A stretch of 64,000 nt of DNA from HK1 sp965204915 (GTDB lineage: Bacteria > Pseudomonadota > Gammaproteobacteria > HK1), in assembly GCA_965204915.1 (NCBI GenBank), contig OZ242023.1, positions 3,844,001-3,908,000 of the forward strand, given 5' to 3'. The notes beneath the pieces were generated by a model. That model did no database searches. It was not told where the DNA came from and saw only the letters and a list, made by a program, of their open reading frames with translations. The position numbers and the translations under genes were made by a program. Below, piece by piece: positions 17,156-26,944 of the stretch (positions within the stretch are counted from its first letter, which is position 1; each line of letters starts with the position of its first letter).

Positions 17156-17232
17156 GGCCGGCCCGGCCGGCTTGAGGAGTGCAGGCCGGAAGGCCTGGCG
17201 GCCACCGTGGCGGCGAACCGGGATGAACGGAC

Positions 17233-17475
17233 ATGGAACCGGAAGAAATCCGCCGACTGATCGAGTGCGGCCTCGATTGCGCCCATGTCGAAGTCACCGG
17301 GGACGGGCGCCATTTCAACGCGGTGGTCGTGAGCGAGGCGTTCGCGGGCAAGCCGATGATTCGCCAACACCGCCTCGTCTACGAGACGCTGGGCGGGCGC
17401 TTCGCCAACGACGTCCTCCATGCGCTTGCCTTGCGTACGTATACACCGGCCCAATGGGAGCAACTCGGCCGGTGA
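17233..17475 (+). CDS. ibaG: BolA family protein (IbaG-like)
   Basis: An 80-residue BolA-fold protein. The conserved helix-strand ALALRTYTPAQW and FAGKPMIRQHRLVYETLGG (the class II KH-like core) are present. BolA/IbaG proteins work with monothiol glutaredoxins in iron-sulfur trafficking. The location just upstream of murA is the classic place of ibaG in gamma- and betaproteobacteria, which supports IbaG over BolA proper. Confidence 0.85.
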   Translation: MEPEEIRRLIECGLDCAHVEVTGDGRHFNAVVVSEAFAGKPMIRQHRLVYETLGGRFANDVLHALALRTYTPAQWEQLGR

Positions 17476-17654
17476 CGCCACGCACCGCCCGTCCCGTCCT
17501 GCCCCCCTCGTGCATGGACTCCTCATCCCGTTTCGCATGTCCGCAGGCGCGGCTCCGCCCGGAGGGAGCCCGGTGACGGCGGTGCGGCAATCCCTCCCGG
17601 AGAGGTCCGAGCCTCGTGCCGCACCATCGCGCGGCGGCATCCGGCGCCCGTCGA

Positions 17655-18914
17655 ATGGATAAGCTCATCATCACCGGCGGGATCCCTCTCGAGGGCGAGA
17701 TCCGCATCTCGGGAGCCAAGAACGCGGCACTGCCGATCCTCGCCGCGACCCTGCTCGCGGACGGCACCGTCAAGGTAGGCAACATCCCCCACCTGCAGGA
17801 CATCACCACGACCATGGAGCTGCTCGGCCGCATGGGCGTGGAGCTCGTGGTCGACGAGCGCATGAACATCGAAGTCGACTGCTCGACGATTCGGGAGCTG
17901 TTCGCCCCGTACGAGCTGGTGAAGTCGATGCGGGCGTCGATCCTGGTCCTCGGACCCATGCTGGCGCGTTTCGGCGAGGCGGTCGTCTCCCTTCCCGGCG
18001 GCTGCGCCATCGGCTCGCGTCCCGTCAACCTGCATATCGAAGGGCTGGTGAAGATGGGTGCGGACGTCCGCGTCGAGGGTGGTTACATCTACGCGAAGGC
18101 GCGCAAGCTCAAGGCGACGCGTATGGTCATGGATCTCGTCACCGTCACCGGCACGGAGAACCTGATGATGGCGGCGACCCTCGCCAAGGGGACGACGCTT
18201 ATCGAGAATGCGGCGCGCGAGCCGGAGGTGGTCGATCTCGCGAACTGTCTGAACACGATGGGTGCGAAGGTGAGCGGTGCGGGCAGCGACACGATCGCGG
18301 TGGAGGGCGTCGATGTACTGAACGGAACACACTACGACGTGCTCCCCGACCGTATCGAGAGCGGCACCTATCTGGCCGCTGCCGCGATCACCGGCGGACA
18401 CGTCCGCATCAAGGACACCCGGCCACACATGCTCGAAACGGTCATCGACAAGCTATGCGAGGCAGGCGCGGAGATCGAGGTCGGCGATGAGTGGGTCGAT
18501 CTCGACATGCGCGGGCGTCGTCCCTGCGCGACCAACATTCGCACGTCCCCCTACCCGGCGTTTCCGACCGACATGCAGGCCCAGTTCACCACGCTCAACG
18601 TCGTTGCCGAGGGCACCGCGACGATCTCCGAGACGGTGTTCGAGAACCGGTTCATGCACGTCCACGAGCTTCAGCGCATGGGTGCGCACATCCAGCTCGA
18701 AGGCAACACCGCCGTCGTCCGGGGTGTCGAGCGGCTCACCGCGGCGCCGGTCATGGCCACCGATCTGCGGGCGTCGGCCAGCCTGGTGCTGGCCGGGCTG
18801 GTGGCGGAAGGCGATACCGTGGTGGACAGGATTTACCACATCGACCGCGGCTACGAGAGCATCGAAGAGAAGCTCGCCAAGCTCGGCGCGCGCATCCGGA
18901 GGGTGCCGGCGTGA
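17655..18914 (+). CDS. murA: UDP-N-acetylglucosamine 1-carboxyvinyltransferase
   Basis: A 419-residue enzyme of the first committed step of peptidoglycan synthesis, transferring enolpyruvate to UDP-GlcNAc in the cytoplasm. It starts MDKLIITGG and contains ISGAKNAALPIL. The catalytic Cys117 in LPGGCAIGSRPVNLH is the residue alkylated by fosfomycin, so the enzyme should be fosfomycin-sensitive. The 3' end lies close to hisG, the order murA-hisG-hisD being typical of gammaproteobacteria. A longer upstream frame gives no family residues. Confidence 0.96.
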   Translation: MDKLIITGGIPLEGEIRISGAKNAALPILAATLLADGTVKVGNIPHLQDITTTMELLGRMGVELVVDERMNIEVDCSTIRELFAPYELVKSMRASILVLGPMLARFGEAVVSLPGGCAIGSRPVNLHIEGLVKMGADVRVEGGYIYAKARKLKATRMVMDLVTVTGTENLMMAATLAKGTTLIENAAREPEVVDLANCLNTMGAKVSGAGSDTIAVEGVDVLNGTHYDVLPDRIESGTYLAAAAITGGHVRIKDTRPHMLETVIDKLCEAGAEIEVGDEWVDLDMRGRRPCATNIRTSPYPAFPTDMQAQFTTLNVVAEGTATISETVFENRFMHVHELQRMGAHIQLEGNTAVVRGVERLTAAPVMATDLRASASLVLAGLVAEGDTVVDRIYHIDRGYESIEEKLAKLGARIRRVPA

Positions 18915-18951
18915 CCCTTGCCTGCGCGCCGCCCTCCGGCGCGGCCCGTCC

Positions 18952-19593
18952 ATGCTGACGGTCGCGTTGTCGAAGGGGCGGATCTGCGACGAGGCGGTAC
19001 CGTTGCTTGCGCGGGCCGGTATCGTGCCCGACGAAGACCCGGCCGGCAGCCGCAGGCTCTGCATCGCCACCTCTCTCGAGGACCTCCGTATCCTCGTGCT
19101 GCGCGCGCAGGACGTTCCGACCTTCGTCGAGCACGGCGCGGCGGACCTGGGCATCACGGGGAAGGACGTCCTGCTGGAGCACCGCGGTACCGGGCTCTAC
19201 GAGCCGCTCGATCTGGGCATCGCCCGCTGCCGGCTCGTGCTCGCGGCGGGCTCCGACGCGAAGCCGGCGCACCCGCGCCCGCGGGTCGCGACCAAGTACG
19301 TGGAGACCACGCGGCGATTCTTCTCGGGCAAGGGCATCCAGGCCGAGATCATCCGCCTCTACGGCTCGATGGAGATTGCGCCCGCGGTCGGTCTCGCCGA
19401 CTGCATCGTCGATCTCGCCGAGACCGGCGCGACCCTGGCCGCGAACGGGCTCGTGGTGCGTGAGGAGATCGCCGCGATCAGCGCGCGGCTGATCGTGAAC
19501 AAGGCGGCCATGAAGCTCTCCCACCGGCGGATTTCCTCGCTCGTGGAGCGTATCGGGCGCGCAGCGGCGCGGGAAGGAGGTGGATGCTCGTGA
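18952..19593 (+). CDS. hisG: ATP phosphoribosyltransferase, short form
   Basis: A 213-residue HisG of the short type, which lacks the C-terminal regulatory domain and normally needs HisZ for activity; no hisZ is in the window. The N-terminal LTVALSKGRICDEAVPLL and the PRPP-binding region LADCIVDLAETGATLAANGL are clear. It catalyses the first step of histidine synthesis. It overlaps hisD by 10 bases, implying translational coupling. Confidence 0.94.
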   Translation: MLTVALSKGRICDEAVPLLARAGIVPDEDPAGSRRLCIATSLEDLRILVLRAQDVPTFVEHGAADLGITGKDVLLEHRGTGLYEPLDLGIARCRLVLAAGSDAKPAHPRPRVATKYVETTRRFFSGKGIQAEIIRLYGSMEIAPAVGLADCIVDLAETGATLAANGLVVREEIAAISARLIVNKAAMKLSHRRISSLVERIGRAAAREGGGCS

Positions 19594-20954
19594 CGGGCGG
19601 GTCCGGCATGGCGCGGCTCTGCTCGACGCGAGGCGATTTCCCGCAACGCTTCGAATCCCTGCTCGCGGCCACCGCGGAGACCGATCCGGATGTCGAGGCA
19701 TCGGTACGCGAGATCATCGCCGGGGTACGCCGCGACGGAGATGCGGCGGTCCTGGAGTACACCCGCCGCTTCGACGGAGTTGCGGCGGACGCAGTGCCGG
19801 ACCTCCGGGTCCCGCCCGTTGCGCTCGATGCGGCATGGGATGCGATCGACGCCGGCGAGCGCGAGGCGCTGGCGGAGGCGGCAGCCCGTATCCGCGACTA
19901 TCACGAACGGCAGAGGCAGGAGTCCTGGCAGTATCTCGACGAGGACGGATCGGTGCTCGGCCAGCGGATCACCCCCCTCGACCGCGTCGGCGTGTACGTG
20001 CCCGGCGGCAAGGCGAGCTACCCGTCCTCGGTGTTGATGAACACGATACCGGCGCGGGTGGCGGGGGTCGCGGAGATCGCGATGGTGGTGCCCGCCCCGT
20101 CGGGAGCGATCGATCCGCTGGTGCTCGCCGCGGCCCGGGTGGCCGGGATCGATGAAGTGTGGACCATCGGCGGGGCGCAGGCGATCGCGGCCCTCGCCTT
20201 CGGGACGGAGCATATTCGGGCCGTGGACAAGATCGTCGGGCCCGGGAACCGCTACGTGGCCGCCGCCAAGCGGCTGGTGTTCGGGCTCGTCGGCATCGAC
20301 ATGATCGCCGGGCCCTCGGAGATCGTCATCGTGTGCGACGGGAGCACCCCGGTGGAGTGGATCGCGATGGATCTGTTCTCGCAGGCCGAGCACGACGAAG
20401 AGGCGCGGGCGATCCTGATCTCTCCCGATGCGGCGTTTCTGGATCGGGTGGAGGCCGCGATGCAGTCGATGCTTCCCGCTCTGGAGCGCGCGGAGATCGT
20501 CGCCCGCTCCCTCGCCGCCCACGGCGCCCTGATCGAGGTGGGTGATCTCGACGAGGCGCTCGTACTCGTCAACCGCCTTGCGCCCGAGCACCTGGAGCTG
20601 TCGGTGGCGGATGCCGGGCGCTGGATCAACCGGGTGCGCCATGCCGGGGCCGTCTTCCTCGGCTCCCATACCCCCGAGGCGTTCGGCGACTACTGCGCCG
20701 GGCCGAGCCACGTGCTGCCGACCGCGCGTACCGCGCGTTTCTCCTCGCCGCTCGGGGTTTGCGATTTCCAGAAGCGCACGAGCGTGATCGGCTGCTCGCC
20801 ACAAGGAGCGCGGCGTCTGGCGGAAATCGCTTCGACCCTCGCCCGCGGCGAGGCCCTGACCGCCCACGCACGCTCGGCCGAGCTGCGGGGCGCCGGCGGT
20901 GCCGGCGACCGGGACGGCGATCCGGCCCAGGAGCCGATCCGGCCCAGAAGCTGA
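19584..20954 (+). CDS. hisD: histidinol dehydrogenase
   Basis: A zinc enzyme for the last two steps of histidine synthesis (histidinol to histidine with two NAD). Signatures: VYVPGGKASYPSSVLMN, GPGNRYVAAAKRLVFG, the zinc/catalytic DLFSQAEHDEEARAILIS and FGDYCAGPSHVLPT. Up to 456 residues; the first eight codons overlap hisG and ATG 19608 (MARLCSTRG) could be the true start. hisC, which often follows, is missing. The last codons contain a short direct repeat (GATCCGGCCCAG). Confidence 0.95.
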   Translation: MLVTGGSGMARLCSTRGDFPQRFESLLAATAETDPDVEASVREIIAGVRRDGDAAVLEYTRRFDGVAADAVPDLRVPPVALDAAWDAIDAGEREALAEAAARIRDYHERQRQESWQYLDEDGSVLGQRITPLDRVGVYVPGGKASYPSSVLMNTIPARVAGVAEIAMVVPAPSGAIDPLVLAAARVAGIDEVWTIGGAQAIAALAFGTEHIRAVDKIVGPGNRYVAAAKRLVFGLVGIDMIAGPSEIVIVCDGSTPVEWIAMDLFSQAEHDEEARAILISPDAAFLDRVEAAMQSMLPALERAEIVARSLAAHGALIEVGDLDEALVLVNRLAPEHLELSVADAGRWINRVRHAGAVFLGSHTPEAFGDYCAGPSHVLPTARTARFSSPLGVCDFQKRTSVIGCSPQGARRLAEIASTLARGEALTAHARSAELRGAGGAGDRDGDPAQEPIRPRS

Positions 20955-21012
20955 TCCGGCCCGGTCACCGATTCGACTCGGCGTTGCTCCAATCGTGCAG
21001 GACGACACCCGG

Positions 21013-21606
21013 ATGCTCTCACCATTCACCTTCGACGCCGCATACTACGAGCGTTTCTACCTCGATCCCGGGACCCGCGTCGCGGAGCCTCTCGACGTCG
21101 AGATCCAGGCCCGGTTCCTGTGCAGCTACCTGGACCATCTCAGGATCGACGTGCGCTGGATCCTGGATCTGGGCTGCGGGCTGGGGCGGCTGCGCGAGCC
21201 TCTCCTCGCCCGCTTTCCCCGTGCCCGCTATACTGGTGTCGAGGTGAGCGAATACCTGTGCGCGGAGCTCGGCTGGGTGTGCGACTCGGTCGCCACCTTT
21301 CGGGCCCGGCGTCGATTCGACCTCGTCATCTGCCAGGACGTGTTGCAGTACCTCGACGACGCCGAGGCCGGGCAGGCCCTCGAGAATCTGGCTCGGCACT
21401 GCCGCGGCGCGCTGTTCTTCGGCGCCTTGACGCGCGAGGACTGGGAGGAGAACTGCGATCGGGCGCGCACCGACGGGAACGGCTACCTGCGGGAAGGGGC
21501 CTGGTACCGGAGCCGGCTCGCGCCCTCCTTCGTGTGCGCCGGTGGCGGGGTGTTCGTCGCCCGACGCGCCGGGATCGTGATGTTCGAGCTCGACCGGGCG
21601 GATTGA
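21013..21606 (+). CDS. class I SAM-dependent methyltransferase
   Basis: A 197-residue Rossmann-fold methyltransferase. Motif I is ILDLGCGLGRLREPLL (about 46-61), followed by YTGVEVSEYLCAELGW and the motif IV-like FDLVICQDVLQYLDD. The target is unknown. A GTG at 20995 in the same frame is an alternative start. 58 bp after hisD and 29 bp before the CMD gene, so it may be part of a loose operon. Confidence 0.72.
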   Translation: MLSPFTFDAAYYERFYLDPGTRVAEPLDVEIQARFLCSYLDHLRIDVRWILDLGCGLGRLREPLLARFPRARYTGVEVSEYLCAELGWVCDSVATFRARRRFDLVICQDVLQYLDDAEAGQALENLARHCRGALFFGALTREDWEENCDRARTDGNGYLREGAWYRSRLAPSFVCAGGGVFVARRAGIVMFELDRAD

Positions 21607-21635
21607 GCGCAAGACGTCGGAAGAGGAAGATCGCC

Positions 21636-22232
21636 ATGAGCCGACTTGCCGCCGTCAGGCCCGGGGAAGCGACCCCCGAGCAAAGGGAGGTCATCGACGC
21701 CATCGCCGGGGGTGCCCGGGGGCGGGACCGTCCCATCGAGAGCCTGCTCGACAAGCGCGGCGGACTGGCAGGGCCGTTCAATGCCTGGGTCCACCGGCCG
21801 GATCTCGGAAGCGTCATCCAGCGTCTCGGCGAACGGTTGCGGTTCCATGGGACCTTGCCTGGCGCCGCGCGCGAGATCGCCATCCTGACGGTCGGGGCGA
21901 AGTGGACGGCCGAGTACGAATGGTGGGCACACGCACGGATCGGCCGTCGCGAGGGGGTGTCCGGCGAGGTGATCGACGCGATCCACCGCGGCGAGCGCCC
22001 GCCATTGACCAATCCGGTGGAACGCGCAGTGTACGACTTCACCGCGGCATTGCTGGAGACCGGGAAGGTGGAGCCCGCGGTCTACGATGCGGCGCACGCA
22101 CGGATCGGCGACGAGGGGATCGTCGAGCTCGTCACCCTCGCCGGTTACTACACCCTGGTGTCGTTCACCCTCAACGCCTTCGAGGTGCCGCTGCCCGCCG
22201 GCGAGTCGTACGCCTTCAAGGACGGGGCCTGA
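21636..22232 (+). CDS. carboxymuconolactone decarboxylase-family protein
   Basis: A 198-residue all-helical CMD-fold protein. Conserved family parts: LAGPFNAWVHRPDLG, LREIAIL-like AREIAILTVGAKWTAEYEWWAHARIGRREGV and LVTLAGYYTLVSFTLNAFEV. It lacks the CxxC of AhpD peroxidase-type members, so it resembles the PcaC side; a true decarboxylase role is not supported by neighbours. Good ribosome binding site AAGAGGAAG 6-10 nt upstream. Confidence 0.75.
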   Translation: MSRLAAVRPGEATPEQREVIDAIAGGARGRDRPIESLLDKRGGLAGPFNAWVHRPDLGSVIQRLGERLRFHGTLPGAAREIAILTVGAKWTAEYEWWAHARIGRREGVSGEVIDAIHRGERPPLTNPVERAVYDFTAALLETGKVEPAVYDAAHARIGDEGIVELVTLAGYYTLVSFTLNAFEVPLPAGESYAFKDGA

Positions 22233-22277
22233 GCCGTCCCGCCGGCCCGCTTCCCCAAGGGCCGGTCTCTTCCGGGA

Positions 22278-23453
22278 TCAACGTTCCCCGACCGGTCGGG
22301 GTCTCGACCCGGGAGGGTTCGTAGCCGGGGAGCTCGACGCCGGCATCACGTGGATGCCGCTCGCGAGCAGCGAGACGGAGACCTTCACCCCCACCGCGAC
22401 GCCGTTCCTCGCCGCGACGTGCGCGGAGACCTCGAACGTGAGCGGCGCCCCCGCGCCCTCGACGTCGAGGGTGACGCGCGCATCGCCTCCGAGGGTGACG
22501 ACGTCGCGCACGACGCCATGGACCGGATTCTCGTGCTCGCCACGCGACGGGCGCTCGCGGCGGTGCATCACCACGTGCGATTCCGGCACCAGCCAGTCCA
22601 CCCGCTCACCGGGCGCGAAGTGCGCCGCGAGCCCGCACTCCAGCTCGGCGCCGGCCCAGGCGAGCCAGGTCTTCCGCGCCGGTTCGTCGTGGCGCGAGAC
22701 CACGCCGGTGAAGACGTTGCGATGGTCGATGAGGCGGGCCACGAGGGCATCGGCGGGATGGCGGAGCACGTCGAGCATCGCGCCGGTTTGCAGCGTGCGC
22801 CCGTGATGCAGCACACTCAGGCGGTCGCCGAGGAGCTGGGCCTCTTCGAGGTCGTGGGTGACCAGCACCATCGGGATGCGGATCTCGCGGCGAAGCTGCG
22901 CGAGCTCCAGCCGGAGCCGCCGCCGCGTGAGCTGGTCCACGGCGGAGAAGGGCTCGTCGAGCAGCAGCACCCGCGGATCGCGCGCGAGCGCCCGCGCGAG
23001 CGCCACCCGCTGCCGCTGTCCGCCCGAAAGCTCGGCCGGCCGGCGCGATTCCAGTCCTTCCATGTTGACGCGGGCCAGCAGCGCCCGCGCCCGCGCGCCG
23101 CGTTCCCGGCGCGGGCGGTGGGACATGGCGCAGGCCACGTTGGCGAGTGCGTCGAGATGCGGGAACAGGGCGTAGTGCTGGAACACCAGCCCGACCCGGC
23201 GCCGCTGTGGCGATGTGACCGCGCCCGCGCCGCCACGCACGTCGAGCCAGGTCTCCCCGCCGCACGTGACTTCGCCGTCCGGCGGCGATGCCAGCCCGGC
23301 GATGCACCGGAGCACGGTGGTCTTGCCGCTCCCCGACGGGCCGACGAGCGCGAGGAGCTCGCCGGCGCCGCAGTCGAATGCGACGTCGAGCGCGACGGGA
23401 CGCTCCTGGCGCAGCCGGACCCGCAGGCCCCGGGGATCGGTTCCCGGGGTCAC
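22278..23453 (-). CDS. modC: molybdate ABC transporter ATP-binding protein
   Basis: A 391-residue ABC ATPase. Walker A GPSGSGKTT (about 39-47), signature LSGGQRQRVALARALA and Walker B VLLLDEPFSAVD are intact. The C-terminal third (from about 300) resembles the regulatory MOP/TOBE domain, with HGVVRDVVTLGGDARVTLDVEG. Together with modB and modA upstream on the same strand it forms a molybdate importer. 168 bp separate it from modB. The C-terminus ends in a Pro/Ser-rich extension. Confidence 0.88.
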   Translation of the reverse strand: MTPGTDPRGLRVRLRQERPVALDVAFDCGAGELLALVGPSGSGKTTVLRCIAGLASPPDGEVTCGGETWLDVRGGAGAVTSPQRRRVGLVFQHYALFPHLDALANVACAMSHRPRRERGARARALLARVNMEGLESRRPAELSGGQRQRVALARALARDPRVLLLDEPFSAVDQLTRRRLRLELAQLRREIRIPMVLVTHDLEEAQLLGDRLSVLHHGRTLQTGAMLDVLRHPADALVARLIDHRNVFTGVVSRHDEPARKTWLAWAGAELECGLAAHFAPGERVDWLVPESHVVMHRRERPSRGEHENPVHGVVRDVVTLGGDARVTLDVEGAGAPLTFEVSAHVAARNGVAVGVKVSVSLLASGIHVMPASSSPATNPPGSRPRPVGER

Positions 23454-23621
23454 GACCCGATGCGCCTCGCGGTGGAGGCCGTGGGTGGGCGCGGGGCGCA
23501 GGCGTTTCCCGGCGGAGCCCCGTTATCGGGGTTCGGTGCGGTACGAGGGCAGGCCATCGGGCATGGATCGTGCGGGGCGCCGGTTCCGGAGCGATGCCAG
23601 TCCCGGCGCAGGCGCCGGAAG

Positions 23622-24284
23622 TCAGACCTTGACGCCACGGCCGGCGAGCGCACGCACGAGGGCCATGGAGACGAGGGAGGCGGCCAGCAGAACGGCGGAG
23701 AGCACTCCTGCCGCCTCCATCTCGAACGCCTGCACGCGGTCGTAGATGACGATCGACAGGGTCTGGGTCCGCGACGGGATGTTGCCCCCGACCATCAACA
23801 CCACCCCGAACTCCCCGAGGGTGTGCGCGAACGTCAGCACGAACGCCGCGAGGACGCCGGGCCAGGCGATGGGCAGCTCGATGCGGGCGAAGGTCACCGT
23901 GCCCGAGAGCCCGCTGACCCACGCCGCCTCCCTGACCTCGTGGGGGATCGCGGCGAACGCCTGCTGCATCGGCTGCACCGCGAACGGCAGGTTGAAGACC
24001 ATCGAGGCGACGACGAGGCCGGGGAAGCTGAACGCCAGGACCTCGCCGGTCAGCCATTCGAAGGCGCCGCCGATCACCGTGTCGGGGTTGAATGCGACGA
24101 GCAGGTAGTAGCCGAGGACGGTGGGCGGCAGCACCAGGGGCAGGGCGACCGCCGCCTCGACCAGCGGCTTGGCGCGAAAGCTCCGCCAGGCCAGCGCACG
24201 TCCGGCGACGAGTCCGAGCGGCAGCATGAGCACCGCCGTCCATGCCGCGAGCTCCAGGGACAGCAGGATCGGGGCGGCGTTCAC
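23622..24284 (-). CDS. modB: molybdate ABC transporter permease
   Basis: A 220-residue inner-membrane permease with about five helices. The cytoplasmic EAA loop is visible as EVREAAWVSGLSGTVTFARIELPIAWPG, which docks ModC. TLGEFGVVLMVGGNIPSRTQTLSIVIYD is characteristic of ModB. Length is normal. Middle gene of modABC, 165 bp from modA. Confidence 0.9.
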   Translation of the reverse strand: MNAAPILLSLELAAWTAVLMLPLGLVAGRALAWRSFRAKPLVEAAVALPLVLPPTVLGYYLLVAFNPDTVIGGAFEWLTGEVLAFSFPGLVVASMVFNLPFAVQPMQQAFAAIPHEVREAAWVSGLSGTVTFARIELPIAWPGVLAAFVLTFAHTLGEFGVVLMVGGNIPSRTQTLSIVIYDRVQAFEMEAAGVLSAVLLAASLVSMALVRALAGRGVKV

Positions 24285-24449
24285 GTCACCCCCGCGCGAA
24301 GTGCGCGGAGCACCCGGCCGGCGCGGCGCGGTCTCTGCGGATCCCGATGTGGAAGGGCAGAATCGTCACGGCATCCACTTCGGGCGCATTCCCGGGAGGC
24401 ATGGCCGCCGCGCCGCGCCCCGGATCGATCCGGCGGACCGTCGCGGCGT

Positions 24450-25247
24450 TCACTGCGGGCGTGCCCCCGGAGCCGGGAATCCGAACCGCTCGAAGATGCG
24501 CCGCGCGGCCGGCCCGGCGAGGAACCGGAACAGCGCCCGGGCGTCGGCCCCGGAACCCGAAAGCAACACCATCCGCTGCGTGATCGGGCGGTGCATGGAG
24601 GCGTCGAGAAGCACGTGACGGGCCTCGGCCGAGACGCGCCCGGAGAGCGCGAGCGCGTAGGGCACGAGCCCGCCCTCGGCGCCGCGGGCGAGGGCGAACT
24701 GCACCGCCTGCGCCGCGTTCTCCGCCAGCAGCAGCCGATCCTCCAGCCGCGGCCAGAGCGCGGTGCGCACGAGCGCGTCGCGCGCGGCGCGGCCGTACGG
24801 TGCGTGGGCAGGGTTCGCGATCGAGAGCCGGCGCAGGCGCCCGTCGCCGATCGCGCGTCCAAGATCCGCGAGCGACGCATCGAGGACGAGCGCGGAATGC
24901 CGGGGCACCAGCAGGGCCAGCCGCCCGACGCCGTAGACCGCGCCTTCGCCCTCGGTCCTTCCCGCTCGAACGAGCCTGAGCGCCTGCTCCTCGTCGGCGG
25001 AGAGGAAGAGGTCGAACGGTGCGCCCTGTACGATCTGCCGATAGAGGTTGCCGGACGAGCCGTAGCTCACCTCGGGGGGAGCGCCGCCGGCCGCGGACCA
25101 GGCGCGAGCCACCTCCGGAAACACGTGGCGCAGGCTCGCCGCGGCGGCGACGAGCGGCGGCTCGCCGGCCGCCGCGGCGGCGGCGAGCGCGAGCGCCATG
25201 ACCTGGCAGGCGGCGAGGACGGCGTGGCATCCCGTTCTCCTCGACAT
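24450..25247 (-). CDS. modA: molybdate ABC transporter substrate-binding protein
   Basis: A 265-residue periplasmic protein. The N-terminal signal peptide (about 1-28) precedes the ModA core: VAAAASLRHVFPEVARAW, YGSSGNLYRQIVQGAPFDLFLSAD and IANPAHAPYGRAARDAL. The C-terminal half has GLVPYALALSGRVSAEARHVLL. It binds molybdate or tungstate. First gene of the operon; start chosen at MSRRTGCHAVL, where the signal peptide begins. Confidence 0.9.
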   Translation of the reverse strand: MSRRTGCHAVLAACQVMALALAAAAAAGEPPLVAAAASLRHVFPEVARAWSAAGGAPPEVSYGSSGNLYRQIVQGAPFDLFLSADEEQALRLVRAGRTEGEGAVYGVGRLALLVPRHSALVLDASLADLGRAIGDGRLRRLSIANPAHAPYGRAARDALVRTALWPRLEDRLLLAENAAQAVQFALARGAEGGLVPYALALSGRVSAEARHVLLDASMHRPITQRMVLLSGSGADARALFRFLAGPAARRIFERFGFPAPGARPQ

Positions 25248-25651
25248 CACTTGGCGCAGGGTCCGTCCATCGATCCGGAGGCGGTCGATTTTGGCATACC
25301 TTGCCTGTGCAACGACCGGTGGACGTGCGAACCTTCCCGCCTTTCGGCGAGCCGCATGACGGAGCAGGAGGCCCGGTGCATCGCGATTCACGCAATCGAG
25401 CCCGATGGACGATGGAGGAAGGCGGACGCGGGGCGGGCGGGCGAAGCGTGATCCGACGGTGCGGCCGGGTGGCCGGATCCGGGACTCCATTGCCCGGACG
25501 AGGCGCCCGCTCCGGCACGCGGTTCGACCGCACCGTGGCCACCGGGGTGGCCCCATCGCCGGGACGGGACGTTGGCGCGCGCCCGCTCTGACGCCAAGCC
25601 GCTCCGGTACTCCGTCCCGCGGTTCGCGGACGCCGATGCGCCGGACCCCCG
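25248..25651. other. intergenic region between modA and MFS gene
   Basis: 404 bases between the divergent modA and MFS genes. A short frame at about 25355 (MTEQEARCIAIHAIEPDGRW) is open for some 30 codons but has no recognisable family, so it is not called. The region should contain both promoters; no ModE palindrome was recognised. Confidence 0.45.
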
Positions 25652-26944
25652 ATGAGGCGATCGTCCACGTTCGCCGGCCCGCGCTTCGGGGCGTTGCGGC
25701 TCGCTCCGTTCCGGCGCTACTGGCTCGGCTCGGCCGCCTCGGTGGGGGCGTTCCAGTTGCTGATCATGGGTCAGGGGTGGCTCGTCTACGAGTTGAGCGG
25801 ATCCCCGCTGCACCTCGGATTCCTCGGAGCGGCCTCCTCGATCCCCACCATCGCCGCCGCTCTCGTCGGCGGTGTCATCGCCGACCGGGTGGACCGGCGC
25901 CGGATGATCATCGTGACCTCCACGAGCATCGCCGGCCTCCTCGCCCTGCTCGCACTTCTCGACGGCAGCGCAGTGGTGGAGGTATGGCACGTGCTCGCCA
26001 TCGCCGGCGCCATCGCCCTCATCGTGGGCTTCGATTTTCCCGGCCGGCAGGCGTTCTTCCCGAGCCTCATCACCCGCGAGCACATGATGAGTGCGGTCGC
26101 CCTGAACTCCATGCTCTGGCAGGGATCGCGGATGTTCGTCCCCGCCCTCGGCGGCATGGTCATCGCGCTCACCGACACCTGGGTCGTCTTCGCTACGGGT
26201 GCGGTGGGCTTCATCGCCATGTCCCGGGTGATGGCGAGCTTCGCGCCCACTCCCGCGGGGGACGTGCCGCTGGCGATGAAGCACTCCGGCCGGCAGTTCA
26301 CGGACGGATTCCGGTTCATCCGATCGCACCGCATGTTCGCGACGCTCATGCTGCTCACCTACGCGACCACGTTCTTCGGCATCTCCTACGTGCAGCTCAT
26401 GCCCGCATTCGCCCGGCTCCTCGGCGTGAGCGAGCCCGGCTACGGCCTCCTGCTCTCCGTCACGGGGATCGGCTCGGTCACCGGGACCCTGATCGTCGCT
26501 CCGTTGCAGCGCAGCCCCCGGCTCGGGCGGCTCCTGCTGGTATCGCTGGGGTGCGGGGCCGCCGCCCTGATGGCGTTCAACGTCTGTGTGGCGCTGCTGC
26601 CCGGGCGGATGGCGGGCTACGTGCTCGCCCTCGGTTGTGCAACGCTCGCCTCGATGTGCATCTCGATGTTCATCGTCAGCTCGATGACCCTGCTGCAGCT
26701 CGCCGTCCCGGACGGGCTTCGCGGCCGGGTGATGGGGATCTACAGCATCTGTTTCAGTCTGATTCCACTCGGGGGCCTGCTGGGCGGGACCGTGGCGGCG
26801 GTGACCTCGCCGCCCTTCGCCGCCGCCCTCAACGCCGGCATTCTCCTGGCCGTGGTGGTGTTCGTGGCCGTGACCCAGCCCACCGTCCGGCGGCTCGAGG
26901 GCGCCGCTGCGGACTCGCCGCCGGGCCCGCGGGAATCGGGGTGA
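25652..26944 (+). CDS. MFS transporter (EntS-like)
   Basis: A 430-residue, 12-helix major facilitator. It has the MFS motif A-type GGVIADRVDRRRMIIVT after the second helix and the matching GLRGRVMGIYSICF in the second half. It resembles the EntS/MefA exporter branch, which exports siderophores or drugs; no siderophore genes are nearby, so the substrate is open. It stands alone between modA and the putrescine operon. Confidence 0.82.
   Translation: MRRSSTFAGPRFGALRLAPFRRYWLGSAASVGAFQLLIMGQGWLVYELSGSPLHLGFLGAASSIPTIAAALVGGVIADRVDRRRMIIVTSTSIAGLLALLALLDGSAVVEVWHVLAIAGAIALIVGFDFPGRQAFFPSLITREHMMSAVALNSMLWQGSRMFVPALGGMVIALTDTWVVFATGAVGFIAMSRVMASFAPTPAGDVPLAMKHSGRQFTDGFRFIRSHRMFATLMLLTYATTFFGISYVQLMPAFARLLGVSEPGYGLLLSVTGIGSVTGTLIVAPLQRSPRLGRLLLVSLGCGAAALMAFNVCVALLPGRMAGYVLALGCATLASMCISMFIVSSMTLLQLAVPDGLRGRVMGIYSICFSLIPLGGLLGGTVAAVTSPPFAAALNAGILLAVVVFVAVTQPTVRRLEGAAADSPPGPRESG

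Noticed and set aside
22350..25451. 1033-codon plus-strand frame across modABC
   Set aside because: Antisense shadow; composition is Arg/Gly/Pro/His-rich without any domain, and modABC are clear on the other strand.
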